The notes under the pieces: model-generated
The model's input: the letters and a program-made list of their open reading frames with translations, nothing else
Told to the model about the DNA's origin: nothing
Database searches by the model: none
Made by a program: the position numbers and the translations under genes
Shown here: positions 49,040 to 60,413 of the stretch, piece after piece
Layout: every line of letters begins with the position of its first letter
Numbering within the stretch: position 1 is the first letter of the stretch
From: Siderastrea siderea
Lineage: Eukaryota > Cnidaria > Anthozoa > Scleractinia > Rhizangiidae
Direction: 5' to 3'
NCBI GenBank assembly: GCA_964030785.1
Contig: OZ034975.1
Location: forward strand, 41,271,069 to 41,335,068
DNA length: 64,000 nt

Positions 49040-49420
49040 CACAAAGCAACGAGTAAACGGACCTTGACGAGACGAGCGCAACTAGTTTGTAACACACCTG
49101 ACAGTTTAAAGGACAAAATGAAGTACTTAGACAAAGGTTTCAACAAGAACAATTGCAGCCGGGACTTTATTACATGCAACACGCACAAGAACTCTGAACC
49201 TAACGTTACAAACACGATTTCGATACCTGTTACCACTGCAACTATACCTTATATCAAAGGGACTTCTAAAACTATCCCACGGATCCTAATACCCTACAGC
49301 ATCCGTCTTGCTCACAAACCTATCACTATCCTTTATTGAGGACAGAGACGAACCGTGCGACAGACAGGGGGGCAGCTTATAAGATCAAATGCTGCTGCTA
49401 CCAGGCCACTTTTATTAAAC
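49040..49420 (+). pseudogene. Penelope-like element fragment (linker to GIY-YIG start)
   Basis: The frame 49064-49339 encodes DKGFNKNNCSRDFITCNTHK, TTATIPYIKGTSKTI and RLAHKPIT. A shifted frame follows with CDRQGG, YKIKC and CYQATFI. This order, a spacer with a conserved YIKG.S..I..I..PY.I...HKP followed by the Y.I.C..C...YIG start of GIY-YIG, is familiar from cnidarian Penelope-like proteins. The similarity ends abruptly near 49420, where LINE endonuclease-like sequence begins. Confidence 0.55.
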
Positions 49421-51395
49421 TTAATTGTTTCAAACGACGTTCTGATGTCAACTAATAGCGATCACAACCTTATATACATAAAGTTGAAGCTTCAAAGCCA
49501 TTATTCATTCATTCATTCAATACACTCATTCATTCATTCATTCATTCATTCATTCATTCATTCAGAATAAAGGCCTTTTGTGTAACTATCAGAGCTACAC
49601 TGACTACAATAGTGAAAACTTCTTGCAGGATTTGTCGCTTACTTCTTTCCACATAGTCAGTTTTTTTTATCATTTAAACGATCAGGTTGATGCATTTAAC
49701 GATTTGTTCTAGGAAGTCCTAAATCAACAGGCTCCAGTTAAGACGGTCAAATTAGATCCAGACCTAATCCGTTTATAACGTTGGAGATTCGTCAACTGAG
49801 ATATGAACACACGACGAATAGCGTAAACCGAACTTGCCAATGATCCTTTTCACTAAACGGATAGAGATTTTTCGCTAAGAGGTAAAAAGGGAGATCCGTA
49901 TGGTCGAGAAAGCTCAGGTCAGGTCCCAAATCCTCGATTGTAATGGAAATTAGAACTCAATATGGAAAATTGTTAACCAATGTCTGCCACGTAAACATCA
50001 AGATCATTCCATAGATTCTGAGGAGCCTGCTAAGTTAGCTAACAAATTAAATGAATTCTTCACTTCTGTTGGTAGTGTCACTGCCCAAAGACCAACTGAT
50101 TTGGCTTCACTTTTTGGGCTCAATTAAAATTCTGATGTGCCAGTCTCTTCACTTATTTCCTCTAACGAGAATCCAGAACAATTTAAATTTCCTCAAGTCA
50201 CTGAAAGACAAGTCGAAAATGTGATCAGAAGGTTACCATCCAACAAGGCTCCAGGAATGGACAAAGTATCTGCAACAATGTTAAAAGACAGCCTGCGTAT
50301 ATCACTTTCGATCATTACCCGTATTGTAAGTAGCTCTTTTGCAACCAGTACATTCATACGTGCATGGGAAACGGTAGAGGTAACACTGTTTAAATCTGGT
50401 AACCCTGAAGCTGTAACCACCCGATTTCATTTTTGCCGATAATGTCAAAAATCGTCAAAAGTTGGCGCATGGACAACTTATGGATTATCTAACCTGTAAC
50501 AATTAATTGTAAATAAACCAAATCGGAAACAGGAAACTTCATTCAACAGAAACGGCTCTGCTGAGCGTTACGGTTCAGTTACTCCAGTCATATGGAAGAC
50601 AAGAAAAGTCTCTATCACGATTTTCCTAAATGATGGTCTCACGATAATAATATGTCAGAGGTGCTGCAAAACCCCCTTTTAATTAATCCAGATAAAACCA
50701 AGGTTGTCTTTGTTGGAGTACCACAAATCTTCCAGAAACAGCAATCGTTCTGTGTAAATTAAAACTGTTTCACAAAGAAATAACGCCTGTGCCAGTTGCA
50801 AAGGACTTAGACGTCCAAGCCTTACTTACAATGAGCACATTATTACATAAATTGAAACAAATCAACTGAATCCGTCATCTTTTGGATAGAAAAGGAAAAC
50901 GCCCTTGTTACTCATGAATACCTTTGCTTTTAGTAAACTATTCTACTGCGCATGTCCCACTGTTTGGAGCCGAAATTACCAATGAGACCAACTTCAACAA
51001 ATTGTAAAAAGTCCAAAACTTTGCTGGGCGTATTGTGTTGGGCCTTAAAAAGTATGACCATGTTTCTGAAGGCCTGCGATCGTTGAACTGGTTACCCATT
51101 TAGGACCGACTTATGTTGAAGGGTTCACCTATGGTACACAAGTGTATTAGCCATCACATGCCCAACTACCTTGCAAATAAGTCCAAGCAACGCTCTTCCG
51201 TTCATGATAGACAAAATATATCGGCTACACCCCTGGACATACCATTTTGTCGTATGTCGACTGGCCAGCGCTCTTTTGCTTATAGAGATGCTAAACTCTG
51301 GAACACTTAAGACGAAGAGTTAAAGCCGATAGAATGCCCAAAGAAATTTACACGTCGACTAGCAAACATTTTATTAGGTGAACTTTGACCTCTTC
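49421..51395 (+). pseudogene. Degenerate CR1/L2-group LINE (endonuclease end, RT, C-terminus)
   Basis: The plus strand shows in order the end of an apurinic endonuclease (SNDVLMSTNSDHNLIYIKLK at about 49427-49490, with the SDH motif) and a linker region with VDAFN and NKLNEFFTSVGSVTAQ. RT motifs follow (RRLPSNKAPGMDKVSATMLK at about 50228-50290, ETVEVTLFKSGNPE at 50368-50410). The post-RT tail is SLNWLP, PNYLANKSKQR and GQRSFAYRDAKLWNT at 51080-51310. Stops, frameshifts and a large gap where the YxDD palm should be make it dead. An (ATTC)n tract at 49503-49564 interrupts the endonuclease/linker. Confidence 0.65.
49503..49564. repeat. (ATTC)n microsatellite
   Basis: About 15 ATTC units with one interruption (AATACACTC), inside the degenerate LINE. 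Confidence 0.9.
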
Positions 51396-52174
51396 AATTA
51401 ACGATTTTTAATATTATTGAAAAGTGTTTACATAGTTTTGTGCATTTACTTACCTATTTATTATTTTCCTCTTAAAATTGTTATTGTTGCTGTAAAGCTC
51501 ACCTTATTAAAGCACGGCCCATTAGACACGCGAGTAGAATAGTTTTGAAACAAATGTTGAGGTACTTGCAGATTAGTTTGTAGACGCATTGCTTGACACA
51601 AATTTTTATACTTACGCTTTTTTTACTTGCACGTTTGGTTGCGGACTCTTGAAGTTGCAGTTATTTTCCCGGCTTAAAAAAAATTAAAAATTTTAAATTT
51701 CTGAACAACGTCCACTAAGCTCCCATTCATTATGGTTTTATGAAAGAAACAATTATTTCATAAAATAAATAGATGTGTTCTCTTTCGTGCTTTCATAAGC
51801 TATGACAACATTCATGGACGTTTGAGATAACTACAGCAAGCTTTGAAAACATTGCCATTCAGCTCGTGATTCCACAGTTTCTCTCGTTCTTCCAATTATA
51901 TGTCGTAATTTTTGAAAACAAGGAAGGTTTTCTTGTCCTTTTCAGCATGGAATCGCGCTTGGAAAGGTTTTTCTTTTTTTCCTTTTTTCAAGTCAAGCAG
52001 CACGCATTACAAACTACCGCAGGCCACTGGCGACTAGTTGGCTGGAAAAAACAAACGTCAAAAATCTGATGAACCAAGACCAAGGCCTTATCCATTACCT
52101 AGATGAATGATACCTGAGTGTTTGTTACAAGTAACTATGAATAAGTTTTTGTTAAATCCAATTCATCAGATTGC
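51396..52174. other. No gene recognised
   Basis: The 3' flank of the LINE remnant and AT-rich DNA. I looked for a signal-peptide-like exon upstream of the Ig pseudo-exon and did not find a convincing one. Confidence 0.4.
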
Positions 52175-52499
52175 GCACCATCATACCTAACAGAGCATTC
52201 AAAGCCTTCTTTTGTCACCTAAGGGAACAACATCACTCTTCAGTGGACCTAAAATATAGACGGGACGTTTGAAAAAGGAGAATTTCGATTGCGTCCGTCG
52301 ACAATCATAGCAAGAAAAACTAGCAGCGGACTGTCTGTGAGTCCTGCCTATCAGAACCGCATGACAGTGGTTGTATCAGACAGTGAAACAACGATAACAT
52401 TTCTTGCAGTGACCAGTTTAGACAGTGGGCACTATTGATACTCGATAGAAAACAACGTTTTGGAAATTGGTGACAGTAATGTGGAGATCTTAGTGCGTT
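52175..52499 (+). pseudogene. Dead copy of the V-type Ig exon
   Basis: The plus strand matches the exon at 44295-44624 over nearly its whole length: TEHSKPSFV, GNNITLQWT, NIDGTF, GEFRLRPSTIIARKTSSGLS and DSGHY all align. Three in-frame stops interrupt it (TAA at 52220-52222 and 52250-52252, TGA at 52436-52438). The donor has changed from GTAAGT to GCAACT. The canonical Ig cysteines are absent here too. It lies in opposite orientation to its homologue, so it marks an inverted duplication of the locus. Confidence 0.85.
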
Positions 52500-53265
52500 G
52501 CAACTAATCTTTTTTTTTTTTTTTACTTATGCAAAAACAAACTAGGCAATCAATAAAGAGAAGGGCTTAGCAGTAGTGTTATCATGTATGATGTCAAACC
52601 TTGATTTTAACTGATGTCAGCAAATGTTTTACTTACGTACACCCCCCCCCCCCTCCCCCCATTATTGTACCAACTGTACAATAATATAATATAATATAAT
52701 ACATGAGAAAAATAACTAACTAAATTAATTAATTAAAGTACGGTAGGTAAAAGAAAGCAATAGGGGGAAACTGAATTACCATATAAAAACTGCTTCCCTA
52801 ACTAAAAGATAACTACTAATATTTGCAAGATTTTGAGAAAAAAATATAAAATTGTCATAACGTATAATAAAAGAAAGAAAAAAATGAACCCTTAATGGTC
52901 CAACGCCAATTTTTGTTGGTCTCAGAATGATGATGACAATGCATATGTCAATGCCAGGTCAATGACAATGATAAACGTTTCGTCGAGTTTTTTTTGTTCA
53001 AGTCTATTCATTCCTCAGTCAGTTATGTTAGGGCAACTTCTTTCAATCTGGGCGTCTGACCTTGTTGGCCTGCGATCTTAATGTATAGTGGGGTACTCTG
53101 TTTTCTCCCAGTTTACTCTATGATGCTAATGAAAGACCAGCATCAAATTTGACCTCACAGTTCAACCTCTTTGTCGACTAGTTGAGATTCTTTCTTCAAT
53201 TATTTCACGGGTTACCTACTTATCGTCTAAGCGTTCATGGATTTCTTCAACCGTAGTGATAAATA

Positions 53266-53299
<34 letters not shown>

Positions 53300-53797
53300 T
53301 TGTTATTATTATTATTATTATTATTACAGATGCCCTTTTCGGAGAGTTTGTGATTTATGTAATATTACAGTCACTAATAGTGTGCGTGAGCTTTGCTACA
53401 TGTGCGAAGAAGCAGCATAACAATTTAGCAATTCAAAGATACTATTACATGTAGTAAATTAATCAATCGGTCGATTAACCATTTCATCGGTCAACTATTA
53501 TCAATCGATGAATCAATCAATCGTCTCTAGTTTTGTTCGGTTTAGTTTTGGTCCTCTAGTGATGACACCTTTATGCATTTACTTTGCTATTTGAATTACC
53601 CTTTCAATATTGCAAAATCAATCAATCAATCAGCCAACTAACCCCCCCCCCCCAAAAAAAAAACAATCAGGCAATCAAACAATTATCAAATTCAATATCC
53701 AATCAGTGAATCTGAAATACATTGGTGTCAGAAAATTTCGTCCTACCCAATGGATCTAAATAACAATACCTTTCAATAATGTACACGTATCAATCAG
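52500..53797. repeat. No gene; several simple repeats
   Basis: A T-run at 52510-52525, a C-run at about 52643-52660, an (AATAT)n tract at 52680-52702, and a palindromic AAT/ATT tract at 53262-53328 where about 12 AAT units turn into ATT units. Repeated ATCAATCAATC blocks at 53455-53640 end in a C-run and A-run (53641-53662). Confidence 0.7.
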
Positions 53798-53803
53798 TTG
53801 TAA

Positions 53804-55525
53804 GAGGGTGCCAATGGGGTTAGTAGTTAACTGACAATTGGCCAAACAAATAGTAGTTAACTGATATTTGGCCATAAAATTAGTAGTTAACTGATAAATG
53901 AAAAGCAAACAGTTAACTGACATTTTATTAATTATGTTGAATACGATTGTTGATGTTTTAAAAGCCATAAAGATTTTCCTAACGCTGCATGTCCTTGTAA
54001 CATAACTGTTATTTGAGTCACTTTCGATGCAAAAGTGCCAGCCACGAGGGAGCGTAACTTGGACCCCAGAGGGAGTATTCCGGATTTCTAGACGGAGATG
54101 ATCAAATGTGGGCAAACACCAAAACCCAAAATTATTCCAAGGGGATCCTAGAGCTTCCAACAAAACCCCAAAAAATACCTGGACCAAAAATTAATCCCCA
54201 ATAAATCCCATGCCGAATTTCCAAGAGTTAGAATTTCCAGAAAGGATTACATATGCATGATATAACACGAACTATGCAGTCAGCACTACCAAGGATCTTG
54301 AGATTGCTTTGAATACCCCAAAAAATCCCTACTTACATCGAGCCACACACACAAAAAAATGATTACCAAATTCCGATTAGATAATTAATTGTCCAGCAAG
54401 CGAACGTGGTTTGACCTTCTTTGGCCTGATTTATATCACGTAATAGGTCGACAATACACAAGCCCTTTCGTAATTAGCAAGATTTCTGATTAGCCTTAGC
54501 CACAAGTTGCCCCAAAATTCTTTAAAAGTTGCCTGAAGTTGCTCAAAAGTTGCCTGTTAAGTAAAATCAAAATGACAGCCATTTTTGCCTTTTTTGTTAA
54601 CGCAACTACTGCGGGTGACGTTCAAATGTACAACTGTGTAATATCATTTGTTTTCCTGCAAAATCAGAGTACTATAACATTTCACACAGACAAATATTGA
54701 CAGAGGCAAACTGAACAATTTATGTCTTCCTTATAACAATGTCTTTCTCATTGTCTTTCTCTTTATATTATAGAAAAACTGTATTGTATTCACCATTGTT
54801 TGAGCAGAGCCCAAATCAGTCAGTGTCATTCGTGTAAAAAGAACGTTGTGAGACGAAAACCCTTTCAGATCAAGATCTTTGCTACAAGCTATTTGGCTTC
54901 GCTGATAGGGTCGTTTTCATTCGAGGTAGAGTAGTCAAAGTTGGAAATTTCTTCCTTTGAGCTATCTGCAGTTTCGATGTTTGTCGCCATTTTGAAAATC
55001 GTGGTCTTATTTGCGAACCGCTGACCTCAAACCGCGGGTAGTCCAACTGAGGGGGAGGGCGTGGGGCACAAGGTCGAGTTCGCACGTTGTGAAATGTTAT
55101 CATAAGGATACATAACAGTATTATAGGACTTTGTAATTCCCATAAGTTGCTTAAAATTTAATCAAGTTGCCCCCCAAATCAAAAGTTGCTCCGAATGGCA
55201 AAAGTTGCCAGAAAGTTGTTCCAAATAGCAAAAGTTGCCAAAACGTTGCCCAACAACTTGTGGCTGAGGCTATTTCTAATTAATCGTGATTTGATTGCTT
55301 TTTTAATAATTATTTTCATGTCCAGAAGTTGTAATTTATTTCTCGATTTGAGTAAGGTCCACTCCCAAGGATGATGGACGTAAGAAAAATTCGGGTTATG
55401 ACGCAATAATTTGCGCTGCAAGAAACTTGAGAAAATTAATAGCTAACTGCAATTAGTAGTTAACTGATAATTGGCCAAAAAAAATAGTAGTTAACTGACA
55501 TTTGGGTACCCCCATTAGCACCCTC
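53804..55525. mobile_element. TIR element with 6-bp duplication, containing a nested element
   Basis: Inverted ends GAGGGTGC(C/T)AATGGGG are flanked by an exact 6-bp duplication TTGTAA (53798-53803 and 55526-55531). Inside each end are copies of TAGTAGTTAACTGA: three to four on the left and two on the right, all in the same direction. The 143-codon minus frame at 53756-54187 runs through these repeats and is not a gene. No transposase. A second, inner TIR element occupies about 54484-55280. Confidence 0.65.
54484..55280. mobile_element. Nested TIR element with AGTTGCC repeats
   Basis: Imperfect inverted ends TTCTGATTAGCCTTAGCCAC and TTAGAAATAGCCTCAGCCAC are followed by CAAGTTG on both sides. 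Subterminal AAGTTGCC-type motifs occur about four times on the left (54500-54560) and about eight times on the right (55144-55250), all on the plus strand. No clear target duplication. It is most simply read as an insertion inside the 53804-55525 element. Confidence 0.5.
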
Positions 55526-55812
55526 TTGTAAGCATAGTAATCCCCCAAGTAACACCTAGGATTTTGCCCCCCCCCCCCCCCCCCATCCCCTTTCAGCTTT
55601 CTGATGCCCTCCACGTGGTGGGGCATCTGAGGCCTCCCGGTATTTGACCATTGACAGGAGTTTCAGGTCAGCAGTCACCAGCGAAAAATATATTTTGCAC
55701 TCATAATTATCTCCATAAATATCTCCACGTGTTCTTCTTTAAATAAATTTGTTATTGTTATGTATGAAATACACTTAAAAACATGCAGAATTAGCCAACT
55801 TGGTGCCAAGAA

Positions 55813-55815
<3 letters not shown>

Positions 55816-55846
<31 letters not shown>
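55816..55846 (-). repeat. Poly(A) tail of the LINE (poly-T on plus strand)
   Basis: 31 uninterrupted T on the plus strand directly at the 3' end of the minus-strand LINE, separated from the target duplication by CTC. Confidence 0.9.
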
Positions 55847-55848
<2 letters not shown>

Positions 55849-56180
55849 TGATTGCTCACACATTTACAAACATTACATTAACAGTGTTATTATTACACTA
55901 CTTACAGATATTATTTGCACAAAACTAACTTCTAACAATACATTACGAACTACAGTTACAATACAATGTAAGTTAACCTTATTAGAAATAAAAAAAAAGA
56001 ACTTACAAACACTAGCCTATCTTATACCCTATAGAAAATAGTCCCCGTAGCATTTAAACAAATATTTTTTAGGAGAGTAATATTGTATAATTAAGGAGAT
56101 CGGAAGAAAAAAATTACTACTAACAGGGTCAAACCAGGACTGAAAAGTTAAATTTGATTCAGTTTTTTTTATATAAATTT

Positions 56181-59100
56181 TTAATTTGAAAGGTGGCCGA
56201 GGAGAGGTTTCCATTTCTCTGATGAAGAATTAGGATCATTTTTTTCAATTTCATAGCTTTTGTTCATGAGATGCAAGAAGTGCGAAAGATTAGGGATTTC
56301 GTTTTTTAATTTACAGACCCAGATACAATATCTGCTCATCAGACAAGAGAAATTAATTTGCAACTTTGCATTTGAGGTGTCTGGCTTTAGGCCGAGAGCA
56401 ATGGTCATGTCTAATTTATTCCCTTTCTGCGTACATAGGGATGTCTGAAGCCATTTAAAAAAGCTTTCCCAAAAACGAGTGGTCTGGTTGCAATGCCAAA
56501 AAAGGTGGAGCAAAGTTTCTGTTTCCTTTTCGCAAAAGGAACAGCGGTCACTGTCTTTGACGTTAATTTTATACAAAAAGGAGTTTGTAGGTAGACGTCG
56601 ATGAAGAAATTTAAATTGGAATATTATTAGTTTGGTACTTTTTGTGCAAATCTTTGTAGATTGAAAAGCTCTTTTCCAGTCAAATTCACCTTTTTCCAAG
56701 TCGCAATCTTCGTGCCATTTCGCCTGAGAAGTTTCCGGTGCTTCGCTTTTAGTTGCAACTAGAATTTTGTACGTTAAGTTGCTGGGTTTTTTTGCCTTGA
56801 GGAAAATTTTAATGAATGGTTCAATCTCAACTTTTTCGGGGCTATCTATGTTTTCTTTGAAACGTTTTCTTAGATTCTTCAGCGTGGCAATAATCCCCCC
56901 GAATGCTAAAGGGCAGGCTTTGAGTCCGTATTTATTCTGAAATTCTTCATAGGAGAGAGGTTTGTTTGCGTCTTTCATGAGAGACCTAATGGTCGATATT
57001 CCATTTACAAGCCATTCTCGAAAATAGATGGGTTTGCTGTCTATTCTGATAAGAGAATTATTCCAGAGAGGCTGTGATTGATAATGTTGTAAGGAGGAGA
57101 TATTGTCAGTGTAATTAACCTCGGACCAGATCATCAGAATTTCATTAATGAAGATATTGGTAGATGAGAAGTGATGCTTGATATCTGTTTTGTTTAAATT
57201 TCCAAGAAAAACAGCTTCTCCGCCATATCTTCCAAGTTCTCGTTCAAAGAAAAGTTTCCATTTTCCTAAGTTTGTTTTGTCAAGATATTTTTTAATCCAA
57301 ATAGTTTTCAAAGATTTATTAAATGAGAAAAGGTCAATCATTTTAAGCCCACCATTACTGTAATCGTTAATCATAATGTTTCTTTTAATTTTATCGGGTT
57401 TCCCGTCCCAGAGGAAATGATAGAAAGCTCCATTCAGTTCTTTGATAGCCTGGTGGTTTGTTGGGAGAGGGGAAAGAACATGAACAAGCTGTGAAGCAAT
57501 TAGGCTCTTTAAAATAGCGATTTTTCCAAGTAAGCTTAGCCTTCGGTACTGCCAGTTTCTAAGTAAATTTCGAACTTTCTCTTTTTTTTCGTTAAAGTTC
57601 AGCTTTACCGTTAATTCGGGTTCTATTGAGAGCCACACGCCTAATGTTTTGATTTTTAAATGCTGCCATCTGAAACCTTTCTCGGGAAACATAATGTCTT
57701 GGCTTCTTGCTTTTGAACCTATCCACAATGCTTCGGTTTTTTTATTATTGAGTCTGAGACCAGAAATCTTGCTAAATTTTCCGATAACATCGAGCGAAGT
57801 TTCAAGCGCGTCTTTTGAGCCGTCAAGGATTAATGTCGTGTCGTCAGCATATTGGCTTAATTTGATTTCTTTTTGGTTGACTGAAATTCCTTTAATATGT
57901 TGGTCACTTCGGATTGCGCTAGCTAAAACTTCGACGGAAAGGACAAATAAATATGGAGAAAGAGGGCAGCCTTGCCGCACGCCTCTCTCAATTTTAAAAC
58001 ATTCGCTCATCCATCCGTTGTTCATTACGCCACTTTCGATATCACAGTAAAGAGTTTGTATCCATTTTTGAATGGAAGGGCCAAAGCCATAGTGTTGCAA
58101 CGTTTTTTCAACGAAAGACCATTCGAGTGTGTCAAAGGCTTTTTCGAAATCTAGAAGCAAAATCAAGCCCGGAATGCTTTGGTCATTGGTGTAATTAATA
58201 ATACTGTCGATCAGTCGTATGTTTTCGCCGATAAATCTACCTTTAATAAATCCTGTCTGATCGTTATTAATAAGTTTTGGAAGAGTAGACTGGATTCTAT
58301 TTGCGATTGACTTTGCTGCTATTTTATAGTCACAATTTAACAGAGATAAAGGCCGCCAATTTTTTAATATTTTGAGGTCTGCTTCTTTTTTAGGGATAAG
58401 TTTTATTATGCCCCGTCTCTGTGTCATTGCGAGTTGCCCATTCTCGTATGCAAAGTTAAGAGCAGCGAGAAGAGCGCCTGAAATATCATCCCAAAATATT
58501 TTATAGAACTCTGCTGGTAACCCATCAGTTCCAGGGGTTTTGCCGTCGGCCATTTGCTTTAAGGAAGTGAGACACTCTTTCTCCGTGAGTGGGCCTTCAC
58601 ACAAATTTTGTTCTTCTTGTGAAAGATGTATTGTATTTTCGGCCGGGAAAAATTTTTCCATGATAGATGGATCTTGTTCAGAAGTTAGCTTTGTCTCGTA
58701 CAGATTTTTATAAAAGGAAAGACATTCCTTTAAAATATCTTTGTCTGTCGTGATGACGATGTCATTGTCGGTTTTTAGCTGGCTTATTGTTCCTTGTTTG
58801 TAATGTCTTTTTTCCAGATTAAGAAAATATTTGGTGTTTTTCTCACCTTCATTATGCCATCGACACTGCGATCTTAAAATAGCCCCTTTTGTTCGGTATT
58901 CTATTATCTTTTCATGTTGATCTTTTTTGCTTTTCAGCACGCCTAAAAGTTCTTCCCGCTGCTTCGCTTCAATGTTTTTGTCTTCTAATTTTATTTCAAT
59001 CGCGGCTATGGTCCTTTCTATTTCGTCTTCTTGAAGAGCGCTTTTTTTCTTTCTTTCTTTGGAATAATATAGCGATGATTCTCTCACTTTAAGTTTTATC

Positions 59101-59966
59101 ATTTCCCAAAGGAGAGCAGGAGAAACAAACGGATCATTTGAATATTCGTTTTTTGTTTGTTGGATCGTGTCTTTTATTTTTGAGATGTAATCAATGTCCG
59201 ATAGAAATGATGTGTTCAATTTCCAGAAACCCGGCCCTCTGGGGTTAGCGTTTGTTGTAATTTCCATGGTTACCATCGAGTGGTCCGTTTTGTATCCAGG
59301 AACAATGTCTACGGTGTTGACATTGTTTATTAGACTTTGGCTGATCAAGAGGAAATCGAGCCTACATTGAATTTGTAAATTCTTCTGTCGCCAAGTATAT
59401 CTTTCTTCCTCTGGATTTAGTACTCTCCAAATATCTACAACATCCCAGGTTTCGCAAATGCCTTTAACCTCTTCAAGTGAGTTTTTATGTGTGCTGGCAC
59501 GGCCCCCTTTCTTATCTTTTGAAACATCCATAACTAAATTAAAATCTCCTCCTATAATGATCTCGTCGCATTGGAAATCTTGTAAATAAATGGCTATATC
59601 TCTGAAAAAATCAGGTTTATCTTCATTTGGCGCATATAGATTGCAAAGAGTGATGTTCTTACCATTTGTACAAATGTCGCAGATGATGAAACGACCATTA
59701 GGATCTGAGCGTGTTTTGGTGATTTGCAGATGGAAATTATTATTAAACAGGATGCATGTGCCTGCCTTGTTGCTAGCACAACAACTAAACAGGGCTTTGT
59801 ATCCCCATTCGGCTGTCCACAAATGAATATTTTTTTCTGTGCAATGCACTTCTTGCAGCATGTATATGGAAAACTTTTTCTTCCTTAGCCAGTTAAAAAT
59901 TTCTTTCCGTTTAGAAACCTCTCCGAGACCCCTTACATTTAGAGAACTAAATTTTAAATCACCCAT
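56181..59966 (-). CDS. LINE ORF2: endonuclease / reverse transcriptase
   Basis: A 1261-residue protein for target-primed reverse transcription. Residues 1-240 are an apurinic-type endonuclease: SLNVRGL (8-14), QEVH (39-41 with catalytic Glu), LYAPN (110-114), GGDFN (139-143) and the KTDHS His (229). The reverse transcriptase spans about 455-760, with TPGTDGLPAEF (478-487), NWRPLSLLN, LLLDFEKAFD (catalytic Asp about 606), RQGCPLSPYLF and QYADDT (catalytic Asp pair 708-709). A Cys/His knuckle, CSFC...HLFWHC, lies at about 1142-1159. This C-terminal form and the overall length fit the L1/Tx1 group. The start ATG lies 447 bp after the ORF1 stop. No stop or frameshift is present. Confidence 0.92.
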   Translation of the reverse strand: MGDLKFSSLNVRGLGEVSKRKEIFNWLRKKKFSIYMLQEVHCTEKNIHLWTAEWGYKALFSCCASNKAGTCILFNNNFHLQITKTRSDPNGRFIICDICTNGKNITLCNLYAPNEDKPDFFRDIAIYLQDFQCDEIIIGGDFNLVMDVSKDKKGGRASTHKNSLEEVKGICETWDVVDIWRVLNPEEERYTWRQKNLQIQCRLDFLLISQSLINNVNTVDIVPGYKTDHSMVTMEITTNANPRGPGFWKLNTSFLSDIDYISKIKDTIQQTKNEYSNDPFVSPALLWEMIKLKVRESSLYYSKERKKKSALQEDEIERTIAAIEIKLEDKNIEAKQREELLGVLKSKKDQHEKIIEYRTKGAILRSQCRWHNEGEKNTKYFLNLEKRHYKQGTISQLKTDNDIVITTDKDILKECLSFYKNLYETKLTSEQDPSIMEKFFPAENTIHLSQEEQNLCEGPLTEKECLTSLKQMADGKTPGTDGLPAEFYKIFWDDISGALLAALNFAYENGQLAMTQRRGIIKLIPKKEADLKILKNWRPLSLLNCDYKIAAKSIANRIQSTLPKLINNDQTGFIKGRFIGENIRLIDSIINYTNDQSIPGLILLLDFEKAFDTLEWSFVEKTLQHYGFGPSIQKWIQTLYCDIESGVMNNGWMSECFKIERGVRQGCPLSPYLFVLSVEVLASAIRSDQHIKGISVNQKEIKLSQYADDTTLILDGSKDALETSLDVIGKFSKISGLRLNNKKTEALWIGSKARSQDIMFPEKGFRWQHLKIKTLGVWLSIEPELTVKLNFNEKKEKVRNLLRNWQYRRLSLLGKIAILKSLIASQLVHVLSPLPTNHQAIKELNGAFYHFLWDGKPDKIKRNIMINDYSNGGLKMIDLFSFNKSLKTIWIKKYLDKTNLGKWKLFFERELGRYGGEAVFLGNLNKTDIKHHFSSTNIFINEILMIWSEVNYTDNISSLQHYQSQPLWNNSLIRIDSKPIYFREWLVNGISTIRSLMKDANKPLSYEEFQNKYGLKACPLAFGGIIATLKNLRKRFKENIDSPEKVEIEPFIKIFLKAKKPSNLTYKILVATKSEAPETSQAKWHEDCDLEKGEFDWKRAFQSTKICTKSTKLIIFQFKFLHRRLPTNSFLYKINVKDSDRCSFCEKETETLLHLFWHCNQTTRFWESFFKWLQTSLCTQKGNKLDMTIALGLKPDTSNAKLQINFSCLMSRYCIWVCKLKNEIPNLSHFLHLMNKSYEIEKNDPNSSSEKWKPLLGHLSN

Positions 59967-60413
59967 TCAACATAGATTTCATGGGGTATATGCAGTCCGT
60001 TTCAGAAATGTTTGACCCATTCATGAGACCTCTATTATAAATTAGTTTACACTTTTGTATGCCATGAGACTTGTGAAAAATAAGTGTCATTATATTTGCA
60101 CAATAGGCCAGTAAATCAAACGAACAACAAAAGTTTACATAAACACACACAAACGAAGCGGCTCTTGCAATCGCCCTCGAAATTTTGGATTCAAAACCAA
60201 AAATTAGATTAATTCGGGAGTAAATTGCCTAGAGCTTAATAAAACTTAGCTATTAGGATGCGCTGTGTCGATGTTTACTACCTCAAAGCGATCTACCGTC
60301 CGCATAAGCCGTTTTTCGGGCTTATTCTTAGAGGAAAACAAACAGCAGTAATGAATATATATTCTTAAATATACATATACGTTTTCCTATTTCGGGTCGA
60401 TAACAAAATGTTA
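59967..60413 (-). other. ORF1-ORF2 spacer of the LINE
   Basis: 447 bp without a long frame. ORF2 is therefore presumably reached by reinitiation or an internal entry mechanism; nothing in the sequence identifies which. Confidence 0.6.

Noticed and set aside
53756..54187. 143-codon minus-strand ORF
   Set aside because: It crosses the end and subterminal repeats of the TIR element at 53804; the repeated QLTTN stretches are translated TAGTAGTTAACTGA units.
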